Source: Streptomyces sp. NRRL F-5727 (lineage in GTDB: Bacteria; Actinomycetota; Actinomycetes; Streptomycetales; Streptomycetaceae). Taken from it: 64,000 bases of DNA. Below are positions 25,090 to 33,559 of this stretch, one piece after another. The stretch lies in the NCBI RefSeq assembly GCF_000719555.1, contig NZ_JOGX01000006.1, positions 62,001 to 126,000 of the forward strand, in the 5' to 3' direction. The position numbers and the translations under genes were made by a program. Numbering within the stretch: the stretch's first letter is position 1; every line of letters starts with the position of its first letter. Under the pieces are notes generated by a model. That model ran no database searches, was not told the origin of the DNA, and saw only the letters and a list, made by a program, of their open reading frames with translations.

Positions 25090-25635
25090 ATGTCCGATGA
25101 TCTCGGCCGGTATCTCGTGGTCGGGCCCCGGGTGGGGCTGCGGCCGTTCACGTACGGCGACGCGGGGGAGTTCACCGCGCGGGCCGAGGAGAGCGTCGCG
25201 CTGCACCGGCCCTGGCTGTTTCCGCCGCGGACGGCCGAGGCGTACGCCCGCTACGCGGGTGCGCTGATCGAGGAGCCGGCGCGGGCCGGCCTCCTCGTCT
25301 GCGAGCGGGAGGAGGGCGGGCGGATCGCCGGGTTCCTCACGGTCAACAACATCGTCCACGGCGCCTTCCGCAGCGGCGCCCTCGGCTACGGCGCCTTCGC
25401 GCACGCGGCCGGACGCGGTCTGATGGGCGAGGCGCTCGGGCTGCTCCTCGGGCACGCCTTCGGGCCGATGGGGCTGCACCGGCTCGAAGCCAACATCCAG
25501 CCCGGCAACGCCCCGTCCCGCGCCCTGGTCCGCCGCGCCGGCTTCCGGCTGGAGGGCTTCTCGCCCGCGATGCTCTTCGTCGACGGCGCCTGGCGGGACC
25601 ACGAGCGGTGGGCGATCACCGACCCTTGCGGTTGA
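25090..25635 (+). CDS. GNAT-family N-acetyltransferase (RimJ/RimL type)
   Basis: Acetyl-CoA-dependent N-acyltransferase of 181 residues, similar to ribosomal-protein alanine N-acetyltransferases (RimJ/RimL). Seen: strand LVVGPRVGLRPFTYGDAGEF at the start, YGAFAHAAGRGLMGEALGLLL containing the acetyl-CoA pyrophosphate loop, and the motif B region GLHRLEANIQPGNAPSRALVRRAGFRLEG. No Shine-Dalgarno; TAGCCT ends six bases before the ATG, consistent with a leaderless message. The 3' end overlaps the convergent DUF6204 gene by 20 bases. Confidence 0.9.
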   Translation: MSDDLGRYLVVGPRVGLRPFTYGDAGEFTARAEESVALHRPWLFPPRTAEAYARYAGALIEEPARAGLLVCEREEGGRIAGFLTVNNIVHGAFRSGALGYGAFAHAAGRGLMGEALGLLLGHAFGPMGLHRLEANIQPGNAPSRALVRRAGFRLEGFSPAMLFVDGAWRDHERWAITDPCG

Positions 25636-25951
25636 CCTTCATCGTGTCGAGGTCGGTCACCGTGGACTTCAGCCCCTTGTAGCCGTGGCCGAGCGCGGCG
25701 AGCGCCGCCTCCACCCGCTCCTCGGCCAGCGCGCCCGCCATCTCGTCGCCGTCCTCCGCGTCCGACTCGACGACCAGCCGGTACGAGAAGTGCTTGAGCG
25801 CCCGGTCGTAGGTGAGCGAGCCCTCCTCGGTGAAGCGCATCGCGGCCAGGCCGTGCTCCTCCACCTCGGCGAGCAGCCGCTCGCGGCTCTCGGGCGACAG
25901 CCCGTCGAAGGTGCCCCGCACGATGACCCGGTAGGTGTGTGGCGTGCCCAT
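25616..25951 (-). CDS. DUF6204-family protein
   Basis: 111-residue cytoplasmic protein conserved in actinomycetes, opening TYRVIVRGTFDGLSPESRERLLAE and containing MRFTEEGSLTYDRALKHFSYR and GHGYKGLKSTVTDL, which I recognise as the DUF6204 pattern. The function is unknown; the alternating strands and helices suggest a ferredoxin-like fold. The ATG is preceded by a nine-base direct repeat (GTACTCCCG at 25957-25965 and 25968-25976, plus-strand sense) that doubles as purine-rich leader on the coding strand. It ends inside the GNAT gene. Confidence 0.8.
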   Translation of the reverse strand: MGTPHTYRVIVRGTFDGLSPESRERLLAEVEEHGLAAMRFTEEGSLTYDRALKHFSYRLVVESDAEDGDEMAGALAEERVEAALAALGHGYKGLKSTVTDLDTMKVNRKGR

Positions 25952-26107
25952 CTCTCGTACTCCCGTGGTACTCCCGGTGCCCGCCGCGGCGGCGGACGAC
26001 CCTCCACCCTAGGCAGGCCCCCGCGCCCGGCGCGCGCCAATTAAGCGCGGCGGAAGCCCTGGTCACGCGGTCTGTTCAGGGCGCTCCGCGGCGTGTTCCA
26101 TGGGCGG

Positions 26108-28069
26108 ATGACGACCGTACGACGTGCCGTGCTCACCCTCCCCGCGGCCCCGCTCGGCCCGGACAACCCGCTGCCCGCCCTCCGCACCCCCGGCCCGGCG
26201 CACGCGCTCGGGGCCGCCGAACTCGCCGCCCTGCCGCGCGAGATGGCGCGGGGCATCGGCCGGGCGCCGCTGCGCAGCCTGCTGCCCGCCCCGGTCCGCG
26301 ACGGCTACGGCCGGGACCGCGCGGAGCGCGCCCTCGACGCCCTCGTCCTGGAGAACGACCGGCTGCGGGTCACCGTGCTGCCCGGGCTCGGCGGCCGGGT
26401 CCACTCCCTCCACCACAAGCCGACCGGCCGCGAACTCGTCTACCGCAACCCCGTCTTCCAGCCCGCCGCCTTCGCCCTCAACGGCGCCTGGTTCTCCGGC
26501 GGCATCGAGTGGAACACCGGCGCCACCGGCCACACCACCCTCTCCTGCGCCCCGCTGCACGCGGCCACCGTCCCCGCCCCGGACGGCACCCCGATGCTCC
26601 GCCTCTGGGAGTGGGAGCGCCTGCGCGACCTGCCGTTCCAGGTGGACCTGTGGCTGCCGGAGGGTTCCGACTTCCTGCTCGTCGGCGTCCGCGTCCGCAA
26701 CCCGCACGAGCGGCCCGCGCCCGTCTACTGGTGGTCCAACACCGCCGTCCCCGAGCGCCGCCGGATCCTCGCCCCCGCCGACACCGCCTGGCACCACGGC
26801 TACGAGCGCGGACTGCGCCGGGTCCCCGTACCGGCGGGGGAGGACGGCACCGACCGCTCCCGGCCCGGGCACAGCACCCACGCCGGCGACTGGTTCTACG
26901 ACCTGCCGGACGGCGGCCGGCGCTGGATCGCCGCCCTCGACGAGGACGGCACCGGGCTCGTCCAGACCTCCACCGACGACCTGCGCGGCCGCAAGCTCTT
27001 CGTCTGGGGCACCGGCCCCGGCGGCCGCCGCTGGCAGGAATGGCTCACCGCGCCCGGCACCGAGGGGTACGCCGAGATCCAGGCCGGTCTCGCCCGCACC
27101 CAGCTCGAACACCTCGACCTCGCCCCCGGGGCGGAGCTGAGCTGGCTGGAGGCGTACGGGCCGCTGGCCGCCGATCCCCGCGCCGCGCTCGGCACCGACT
27201 GGGCGGCGGCCCGCGCCGCGGCCGAGCGCGCCCTGGACCTGGCCCTGCCCCGTACCGCCGTCGACGCCGCGCACACGGCCTGGCGGGAGGGGGCCGCCGA
27301 CACCGACCCGGCCCCGGACGCGGTCCTGGCGGCCGGTTCCGGCTGGGGCGCCCTCGAAGTGCTGCGGGCCGGCCACACCCTTCCGGGGACGCCGTTCCCG
27401 GAGGCGACGCTCGGCCCCGAGCAGGAACCCTGGCGGGAGCTGCTGCGCACCGGCGTCCTGCCGCCGCCCGCGAAGGGCGACCCGCCGCTGCCGCCGCAGG
27501 TCGGCCCGGCCTGGCGGGACATGCTGGAGACCGCGCCCGCCGACCCGTCCACCGAGTACCACCTCGGCATCGCCCAGTGGCACGCCGGCGACCGGGCCCA
27601 GGCGGTCCGCAGCTGGGAGCGGGGCCTGGCCGGGGCGGAGGTCCGCTGGCCGCTGCTGTACTGCCTCGCCGTCGCCGACCGCGAGGACGGGCACCGGGAG
27701 CGGGCCGCCCACCGCTTCGCCGAGGCGTGCGCGGAGCTGGACGGGACCGTGGACGGACCGGCCGCCGTCACCGTGGCCGCCGCGCTGACCCGCGAGGCGG
27801 TCGACGCCCAGCTGGCGGCCGGCCGGCCGGAGCGCGCCCGCGCCCTGTGGCAGGCGCTGCCGGAGGAGGTGCGGGCCCGGGGCGCGTTCCGGCTCCTGGA
27901 GGCCCGGCTCCTCCTCGCCGAGCGGCGCCCGGACGAGGCCCGCGCCGTCTTCGACGCGGGCCTCGAGGTCCCCGACCTGCGTGAGGGCGCCGAGGTCCTC
28001 GGCGACCTCTGGTCCCGGCTCACCGACGAACCGCTCCCGGCCGCCTACGAGTTCCGCATGCGGCCCTGA
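26108..28069 (+). CDS. DUF5107 and TPR-containing protein
   Basis: 653 residues. The N-terminal 350 residues form a DUF5107 galactose-mutarotase-like beta-sandwich: ALVLENDRLRVTVLPGLGGRVHSLHHKPTGRELVYRN, then FSGGIEWNTGATGHT and WWSNTAVPERRRILAP, here quoted in short pieces of longer blocks. The remainder is a helical repeat region with TPR-like pairs (STEYHLGIAQWHAGDRAQAV, RAAHRFAEACAEL, ARLLLAERRPDEARAVFD). Related proteins occur with carbohydrate metabolism genes, and the fold suggests sugar recognition, but neither a substrate nor catalysis is known. The start MTTVRRAVL has AT-rich sequence and a GGGCGG upstream rather than a good ribosome site. Nearly abuts the convergent methyltransferase. 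Confidence 0.82.
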   Translation: MTTVRRAVLTLPAAPLGPDNPLPALRTPGPAHALGAAELAALPREMARGIGRAPLRSLLPAPVRDGYGRDRAERALDALVLENDRLRVTVLPGLGGRVHSLHHKPTGRELVYRNPVFQPAAFALNGAWFSGGIEWNTGATGHTTLSCAPLHAATVPAPDGTPMLRLWEWERLRDLPFQVDLWLPEGSDFLLVGVRVRNPHERPAPVYWWSNTAVPERRRILAPADTAWHHGYERGLRRVPVPAGEDGTDRSRPGHSTHAGDWFYDLPDGGRRWIAALDEDGTGLVQTSTDDLRGRKLFVWGTGPGGRRWQEWLTAPGTEGYAEIQAGLARTQLEHLDLAPGAELSWLEAYGPLAADPRAALGTDWAAARAAAERALDLALPRTAVDAAHTAWREGAADTDPAPDAVLAAGSGWGALEVLRAGHTLPGTPFPEATLGPEQEPWRELLRTGVLPPPAKGDPPLPPQVGPAWRDMLETAPADPSTEYHLGIAQWHAGDRAQAVRSWERGLAGAEVRWPLLYCLAVADREDGHRERAAHRFAEACAELDGTVDGPAAVTVAAALTREAVDAQLAAGRPERARALWQALPEEVRARGAFRLLEARLLLAERRPDEARAVFDAGLEVPDLREGAEVLGDLWSRLTDEPLPAAYEFRMRP

Positions 28070-28076
28070 GCGCGCG

Positions 28077-28913
28077 TCAGGGGACGCGGCACAGGATCTC
28101 GCCGTGCGGCACCATGAACCAGGCGTCCTCCCAGGTGCCCCACTCGCGCCAGGCCGCGGCGACCTCCGCCAGTTCGGCGCGGGTGGCGTGGCCGCCCTCG
28201 ACCGCCAGGTCCGCGTAGGACGAGGCGGTCGTGCGGTCCGCCCACAGGCCGCTCCACCAGGCCCGCTCCTCGGGGCCCGCGAAGGTCCAGGCGCTCCCCG
28301 AGGCGGTGACGTCGGTGAACCCGGCCTCCCGGGCCCAGGCGAACAGCCGCCGTCCGGCGTCGGGTTCGCCGCCGTTGGCGCGCGCCACCCGGTGGTACAG
28401 GTCCAGCCAGCCGTCCAGCGCGGGCCGTTCGGGGTACCAGGCGAAGGCGCCGTAGTCGCTGTCCCGGGCCGCCACGATCCCGCCCGGCCGGCACACCCGG
28501 CGCATCTCGCGCAGCGCCCGTACCGGGTCGCCCACGTGCTGGAGCACCTGGTGGGCGTGGACGACGTCGAAGGAGTCGTCGGGGAAGTCCAGGGCGTGCA
28601 CGTCGGCGACGGCGAACTCGACGTTCTCCAGGCCCCGTTCGCGGGCCGCCGCGCGCGCCTTGTCGAGGACGTCCGCCGCGCTGTCGACGGCGGTGACCCG
28701 GCCCGGGGCGACGAGCGCGGCCAGGTCGGCGGTGATGGTGCCGGGCCCGCAGCCGACGTCCAGGACGTCGAGCCCGGGGCGCAGCTCGCCCAGCAGGTAG
28801 GCCGCCGAGTTGGCGGCGGTGCGCCAGGTGTGCGAGCGCAGCACCGACTCGTGGTGGCCATGGGTGTAGACGGCGGTCTCGCGGGCCTGGGTCCGCTCGG
28901 AGGCGTGCGTCAT
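28077..28913 (-). CDS. Class I SAM-dependent methyltransferase (UbiE/COQ5 type)
   Basis: 278 residues. Motif I is LDVLDVGCGPGTITADLA, motif II-like VTAVDSAADVLDKARAAA, then VEFAVADVHALDFPDDSFDVVHAHQVLQH and a post-III segment ALREMRRVCRPGGIVAARDSDYG. This places it with small-molecule methyltransferases acting on lipid or quinone-like acceptors; the acceptor cannot be told from sequence. The ATG has GGGAG eight bases upstream. Monocistronic, convergent with the DUF5107 gene by seven bases. Confidence 0.9.
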   Translation of the reverse strand: MTHASERTQARETAVYTHGHHESVLRSHTWRTAANSAAYLLGELRPGLDVLDVGCGPGTITADLAALVAPGRVTAVDSAADVLDKARAAARERGLENVEFAVADVHALDFPDDSFDVVHAHQVLQHVGDPVRALREMRRVCRPGGIVAARDSDYGAFAWYPERPALDGWLDLYHRVARANGGEPDAGRRLFAWAREAGFTDVTASGSAWTFAGPEERAWWSGLWADRTTASSYADLAVEGGHATRAELAEVAAAWREWGTWEDAWFMVPHGEILCRVP

Positions 28914-29315
28914 CGAACCGACTCCCTCGGTGTGGGTACGGGGCTCCACCGTAGGGCCATCTGACGCATGGTGAGACGTGTGTCTTGGGATGTGGACGCA
29001 CGGAGGTTCCGGAGCGGAGAGATGCGGACTGGAGTTGGTTTCTAGAAAGGACTTCTATATGTTTCCTCCGGGGGGACGCGCAACGGGGGCGCGTACCCGC
29101 GGCGGCGGCCCGGACCCTGGGGGGAGACCGGGCCGCCGCCGCGCTCTCCGCCGCCTCCGCTCGCGCCTCTCCTCCCGCTTCAGCTCCCGCGCCGGGCCTC
29201 CTGTGACAGCCTCGTGAACGGGTGGCCGGAACCGGACGCCACCGCCCCGCGCACGCCTACGATCGGCCCGCCGCCGTCTGGCGGTCCGAGACCCGTGACC
29301 GTGCCGAGGAGTCCC
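28914..29315. other. Intergenic region with possible short plus-strand transcript
   Basis: About 400 bases between the divergent methyltransferase and molybdoenzyme genes. It holds the methyltransferase promoter, an AT-rich patch around 29035-29065 unusual for this genome, a possible seven-codon reading frame (MRTGVGF, 29021-29044) behind GGAGCGGAGAG, and a very strong hairpin at 29098-29143. No long reading frame looks real. A leader peptide or small RNA ending at the hairpin is possible but not shown. Confidence 0.35.
29098..29143 (+). terminator. Strong GC hairpin, possible terminator or attenuator
   Basis: Perfect 16-base-pair inverted repeat (29098-29113 with 29128-29143) around a 14-base loop, 172 bases ahead of the molybdoenzyme start. 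No annotated plus-strand gene precedes it, so it either ends an unannotated short transcript or acts as a leader structure for the downstream gene. Confidence 0.5.
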
Positions 29316-30515
29316 GTGCCGAACCCGCCCGCGCCCGTCCGCCGTACGCTCCTGAAGGGCCTCGCCGCCGCCCCGGCCGCGGCCGTGTTCGGCGGCTCCC
29401 TCACGCCGGCGCCGGCCGCCGCCGCCCCCGCCGCCCCCGGCATCGTCAAGCCGCTGCCCGAGGCGTACTTCACCGTCCGCGGCACCAACGCCGAAGCCCG
29501 CTTCGACGCCCTCGGCGACACCGGCTTCCTGACCCCCGCCGACCGCTTCTTCGTCCGCAACCACACCACCACCCCCGTCCTCGACGCACGGGACTGGCGG
29601 CTCACCCTCTGGGGCGACGGACTCCACGGCCGCGCACCCGTCCACTTCACCTACGGGCACCTCCGCGACCTGCCCTCCGTCACCCGGACGGCCCTCGTCG
29701 AATGCGCCGGGAACGCCCGCAGCCTCTACGCCACCCAGCAGGGCCAGGCCGTCTCCGGCACCGCCTGGACCCTCGGCGCCGTCGGCGCCGCCCGCTGGCG
29801 CGGCGTCCGCCTCGGCGAGGTCCTGCGCCGCGCCGGACTCGCCCACGACGCCGTCGACCTGATGCCGCGCGGCCTCGACGACCCGTACGTCTCCGGCGGC
29901 ACCGACTACGGCCGGGTCCGCCGCCCGCTGCCCGTCGCCAAGGCGCTGGACGACGTGATCCTCGCGTACGAGATGAACGGCGAGCCCCTCCCGTACGACC
30001 ACGGACACCCCGTCCGGCTCATCGTGCCCGACTGGGTCGGCATCGCCTCCGTCAAGTGGCTCGGCGACATCGAGGTCTCCACCCGCCCGCTGACCAGCCC
30101 CTGGTCCACCGACTGGTACCGGCTCGTCGGCGAGGCCCACCCGCCCGGCGGCAGCGCCCCGCTCACCCGGCAGACCCTCAAGTCCGGCTACCAGCTGCCT
30201 TTCGGGGCCACCCTGGAGGCCGGCCGCGTCCACCGGCTGACCGGCCGCGCCTGGTCCGCCCACGCGCCCGTCCGCTCCGTCGACGTCTCCACCGACGGCG
30301 GCGCCACCTGGCGCCCCGCCCGCCTCCACGACGGCCCCCGGCGCGGCGCCTGGGTCCGCTGGTCGGTGCCCTGGCGGCCGGAGCGCACCGGGCCGGTCAC
30401 CCTGCTCTCCCGCACCACCGACGCCGCCGGGAACGTCCAGCCCGACCGGGCCGTCCACAACACCCAGGGCTACCTCTTCGACGCCGTGGTCCGGCACCCG
30501 GTCGCGGTCGGCTGA
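29316..30515 (+). CDS. Sulfite-oxidase-like molybdopterin oxidoreductase, Tat-exported
   Basis: Molybdenum-cofactor enzyme of the sulfite oxidase/SorA-YedY superfamily, 399 residues. The N-terminus VRRTLLKGLAAAPAAAVF is a twin-arginine signal, so the folded enzyme is exported. The Moco domain has the Mo-coordinating Cys130 in LVECAGNARSLY and typical RFFVRNH, GHPVRLIVPDWVGIASVKWL segments. The C-terminal Ig-like dimerisation domain is RAWSAHAPVRSVDVSTDGG followed by WRPARL. No haem domain. The GTG at 29316 has GAGGAG six bases upstream; longer forms are less likely. Probable sulfite or related oxyanion/S-oxide chemistry in the cell envelope; electron partner unknown. Confidence 0.9.
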   Translation: MPNPPAPVRRTLLKGLAAAPAAAVFGGSLTPAPAAAAPAAPGIVKPLPEAYFTVRGTNAEARFDALGDTGFLTPADRFFVRNHTTTPVLDARDWRLTLWGDGLHGRAPVHFTYGHLRDLPSVTRTALVECAGNARSLYATQQGQAVSGTAWTLGAVGAARWRGVRLGEVLRRAGLAHDAVDLMPRGLDDPYVSGGTDYGRVRRPLPVAKALDDVILAYEMNGEPLPYDHGHPVRLIVPDWVGIASVKWLGDIEVSTRPLTSPWSTDWYRLVGEAHPPGGSAPLTRQTLKSGYQLPFGATLEAGRVHRLTGRAWSAHAPVRSVDVSTDGGATWRPARLHDGPRRGAWVRWSVPWRPERTGPVTLLSRTTDAAGNVQPDRAVHNTQGYLFDAVVRHPVAVG

Positions 30516-30530
30516 GCCCCGCCTTATAAA

Positions 30531-30551
30531 GGGCACGGGGACGCCGTGCCC
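30531..30551 (+). terminator. Hairpin after the molybdoenzyme gene
   Basis: GGGCACGG/CCGTGCCC eight-base-pair stem with a five-base loop, 15 bases after the stop and preceded by the AT-rich TTATAAA. Plausible terminator, or part of the leader of the next gene. Confidence 0.45.
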
Positions 30552-30581
30552 GGCGCCCCGTGCGCTCAGGAGGTACGGGAC

Positions 30582-31886
30582 ATGCGGGAGACGGCTCCGG
30601 AAGGCCGCGGGCCGGTGCGCTACGGACCTCCCGCGCCCGAGAGCGGCCGGCCCGTCCCCCCGGGGCTCGCCGCCCTCCTCGCGGCGGCCGCCGGACGGAC
30701 CGACCCCGAACCGCCCGGCGGCGGCGCCGTCCTGCGCGAGGCCGCCGCGGGCTACTGGTGGCGGCGCGGCCTGCGCGGCCACGCCGAGGACTCCCTCGCC
30801 GCCCCCGGAGCCCCCGCCCTGCTCCTCGCCCTCCTCGCCGCCCACGGCGGCGACGTGCTGCTGCCCCGGCCCTGCCCCGCCTGGTGGACCCCGCAGATCC
30901 GCCTCCTGGGCCGGCCCGCGTACCACGTGCCCACCACCGCGGAGGCCGGCGGCGTGCCCGACCCGTACGCCCTGCTGGAGACCGTCCGCCGGGTCCGCGC
31001 GGAGGGCGGCGACCCGCGGGTGCTGCTCCTCTCCGTCGCCGACGACCCCACCGCCACCGTCGCCCCGCCCGAACTCGTCCGCGAGAGCTGCGAGGCCGCC
31101 GTCGCCGAGGGCCTCCACGTGATCAGCGACGAGACCTGGCGCGACACCCTCCACCGGCCGCGCGAGACCGTCGTCGTCAGCCCCGCCGAGATGTGCCCCG
31201 ACGACGTCACCGTCCTCGCCGACCTGGCCGGCGGCGGCCTGGTCCCCGCCTCCTGGCCGTGCGCGATCGCCCGCTTCCCGACCACCGGCGCCGCCCGCGC
31301 CGACCGGTACGGCGACCCCCGCGCCCGCGCCCTCGACGTCCTCACCGCGCTCGGGGCCGTGCTCCCCGCCCCCGTCGCCCCGGCCGTCGCCCACGCCCTC
31401 GACGAACCCGAGGACGTGTCCGTACCCGCCCTGCGCGCCGCCGGCGTCCACGGCCGGCTCGCCGCCGCCGCGCACCGCGCCCTCCTCGCCGCCGGCGCCC
31501 TCGCCCGGCCCCCGCAGGCCGGCCGCCACCTCTACGCCGACCTCGGACCGCTCCGCCCCGGCCTCGCCGCCCGCGGCGTCACCGACTCCCTGGAGCTGGA
31601 GCAGTACCTCACCGCCCGCCTCGGCCGGCCCGTCCCCGGCGGCCACCGCTTCGGCGACGAACTCGGCGCGCTGCGCGTCCGCCTCGACACCGGACCGCTG
31701 CTGGGCGTCACCCCGCCCGAGCGCGCCGAGACCCTCGCCGCCCGCGCACCCGAACAACTGCCGCAGGCCGTACGGGCCCTGGCCGAACTGACCGCCGCCC
31801 TCGACGACCTCGCCGGGACCCACCCCGCCGAGCACCCGGCCGAGCAGCCCACCGAGCAGCCCACCGCGCAGAACGGAGCCCGCTGA
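30582..31886 (+). CDS. Aminotransferase-fold protein with no lysine (probable non-PLP homologue)
   Basis: 434 residues with the layout of fold-type I class I/II aminotransferases: the small-domain N-terminus, PALLLALLAAHGGDVLLPRPCPAWWTP split around the substrate loop, VLLLSVADDPTATVAPPE (equivalent of the P-x-NPTG loop) and ISDETWRDTLH with the cofactor-facing Asp183. Where active enzymes have S-x-S-K with the Schiff-base lysine, this one reads LADLAGGGLVPASW, and the entire protein contains no lysine at all. It therefore cannot form the internal aldimine and is likely a binding or structural homologue, or uses another chemistry. AGGAGG precedes the ATG by nine bases. Its stop overlaps the start of the metallo-hydrolase by one base. 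Confidence 0.82.
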   Translation: MRETAPEGRGPVRYGPPAPESGRPVPPGLAALLAAAAGRTDPEPPGGGAVLREAAAGYWWRRGLRGHAEDSLAAPGAPALLLALLAAHGGDVLLPRPCPAWWTPQIRLLGRPAYHVPTTAEAGGVPDPYALLETVRRVRAEGGDPRVLLLSVADDPTATVAPPELVRESCEAAVAEGLHVISDETWRDTLHRPRETVVVSPAEMCPDDVTVLADLAGGGLVPASWPCAIARFPTTGAARADRYGDPRARALDVLTALGAVLPAPVAPAVAHALDEPEDVSVPALRAAGVHGRLAAAAHRALLAAGALARPPQAGRHLYADLGPLRPGLAARGVTDSLELEQYLTARLGRPVPGGHRFGDELGALRVRLDTGPLLGVTPPERAETLAARAPEQLPQAVRALAELTAALDDLAGTHPAEHPAEQPTEQPTAQNGAR

Positions 31887-32923
31887 TGACCGAACGGACG
31901 GCCCGCCCCGCCCCGGCCGCCGAGGCCCCGCGCCGGCCCGCGCCCGCCACCCTCCCGACCTCCGTGCTCCAGCCGCTCGGCCGGATCGGCCGGTGGCCCC
32001 GCAGCTTCGCCGACCGGCTCACCGCGCCGCTGCCCGGCGTCCGCGCCCTCGCCCGGCTCGCCCGCGAAGGGGCCGTACGCCCCCGGCGCGAGGGGCTGCG
32101 GGACGTGCCCCTTCTGCCCTTCGAGCCCGGCCCGCTGCCGCCCGCGGGGCCCGGCACCGTCGCCGTCACCTGGGCCGGGCACGCCAGCTGGATCGTCCGC
32201 GTCGGCGGCCTCACCGTCCTCACCGACCCGGTCTGGTCCCGGCGCATCTTCGGCACCCCGGCGCGGCTCACCCCGGTCGGCGTCCGCTGGGAGGACCTGC
32301 CCCCGGTCGACGCGGTCGTCATCAGCCACAACCACTTCGACCACCTCGACGCCCCGACCCTCCGGCGCCTCCCGCGCGCCACCCCGGTCCTCGTCCCGGC
32401 CGGGCTCGGCCGCTGGTTCCTCCGCCGCGGCTTCACCCGCGTCACCGAGCTCGACTGGTGGGAGGCGGCCGAACTCGGCGGCGTCCGCTTCGACTTCGTC
32501 CCCGCCCACCACTGGTCCAAGCGGACCCTCCTCGACACCTGCCGCTCGCTCTGGGGCGGCTGGGTGCTCACCGACCCCGCCGGCCACCGGGTCTACTTCG
32601 CCGGGGACACCGGCTACGGCCACTGGTTCGCCGAGATCGGCCGCCGTCACCCCGGCATCGACCTGGCGCTCCTGCCCATCGGCGCCTACGACCCCCGCTG
32701 GTGGCTCAGCGACGTCCACACCGACCCGGAGGAGGCGGTCCGCGCCCACCAGGACCTGGGCGCCCGCCGGATGGCCCCCATGCACTGGGCCACCTTCGTC
32801 CTCTCCTCCGAGCCCGTCCTCGAACCCCTCACCCGGGTCAGGGCCGCCTGGGAACGTGCCGGGCTGCCCCGCGAGGACCTGTGGGACCTGCCCGTCGGCG
32901 GCTCACGCGTCCTCGTGCCGTAG
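31886..32923 (+). CDS. NAPE-PLD/UlaG-like metallo-beta-lactamase-fold hydrolase
   Basis: 345 residues. An Ala/Pro-rich N-terminal 60 residues precede the fold. Metal motif SHNHFDHLD, then PAHHWSKRTLLDT, AGDTGYGHWF and PMHWATF give the full set of His/Asp ligands expected of N-acylphosphatidylethanolamine phospholipase D-like enzymes, so phosphodiester hydrolysis, possibly of lipids, is the best guess. Translation is coupled to the lysine-free aminotransferase homologue (TGATG). The last 21 bases overlap the end of the convergent DedA gene. Confidence 0.9.
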   Translation: MTERTARPAPAAEAPRRPAPATLPTSVLQPLGRIGRWPRSFADRLTAPLPGVRALARLAREGAVRPRREGLRDVPLLPFEPGPLPPAGPGTVAVTWAGHASWIVRVGGLTVLTDPVWSRRIFGTPARLTPVGVRWEDLPPVDAVVISHNHFDHLDAPTLRRLPRATPVLVPAGLGRWFLRRGFTRVTELDWWEAAELGGVRFDFVPAHHWSKRTLLDTCRSLWGGWVLTDPAGHRVYFAGDTGYGHWFAEIGRRHPGIDLALLPIGAYDPRWWLSDVHTDPEEAVRAHQDLGARRMAPMHWATFVLSSEPVLEPLTRVRAAWERAGLPREDLWDLPVGGSRVLVP

Positions 32924-33559
32924 CTCCCCGCTCCGGTCGCCGCGGATCCGCCGCCATACCGCCGGAACCGCGCTGATCAGCAGCGTCAGACCGACCGCCG
33001 CCACCACGCCCTGCCACGGCTCCGGGAAGAGCGAGCCGCCCAGGACGCCGATCAGCTGGTACGTCGCCGCCCAGGCCAGACAGGCCGCCGCGTCGCCCCG
33101 GGCGAAGCGGCGCAGTGGCATCCGGGCCAGCAGGCAGGCCAGCATCACCGGGATCCGGCCGGCCGGGACCAGCCGGGACAGGACGAGCACCGACACCTGG
33201 TGGGTGTCCAGCCGTTCCTGCGCGTGCGCCAGGCGGTCCGGCGTCACCCGCGAGCGCAGCGCCGCCAGCCAGCGCGAGCCGTTCCGCGACCGGACGCCCC
33301 GCTGCCCCAGCCAGTACAGCGCCAGATCGCCGAGGAAGGCGGCCGCCGAGGCCACCAGGAAGACGAAGAGCAGAGGGAACGGGGACTCCGCCGAGGACTG
33401 GTGCAGGGCGACCACCGCCGCCGAGCTGACGATCGCCCCCGTCGGCACCACCGGCACCAGCGCGCCCAGCGCCACCAGCAGGAACAGCGACGGATAGCCG
33501 ACCGCCTGCTGGGTCGACTCCGGCGGCAGGTCCCGCACCGCGGCGAGCACTCCACTCAC
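32903..33559 (-). CDS. DedA-family integral membrane protein
   Basis: 218 residues, VTT/SNARE-associated (DedA) domain. Hydrophobic segments at about 22-45 (SLFLLVALGALVPVVPTGAIV), 60-80 and 150-200, with the family features F-L-G-D-L-A-x-Y-W-L-G and SRLVPAGRIPVMLACLLARMP (re-entrant loop with the conserved Arg/Pro). DedA proteins contribute to lipid-carrier recycling and membrane homeostasis, some acting as undecaprenyl-phosphate or phospholipid flippases. The GTG start at 33559 sits inside the upstream stop (GTGA), coupling it to the metallo-hydrolase. Confidence 0.88.
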   Translation of the reverse strand: MSGVLAAVRDLPPESTQQAVGYPSLFLLVALGALVPVVPTGAIVSSAAVVALHQSSAESPFPLLFVFLVASAAAFLGDLALYWLGQRGVRSRNGSRWLAALRSRVTPDRLAHAQERLDTHQVSVLVLSRLVPAGRIPVMLACLLARMPLRRFARGDAAACLAWAATYQLIGVLGGSLFPEPWQGVVAAVGLTLLISAVPAVWRRIRGDRSGELRHEDA

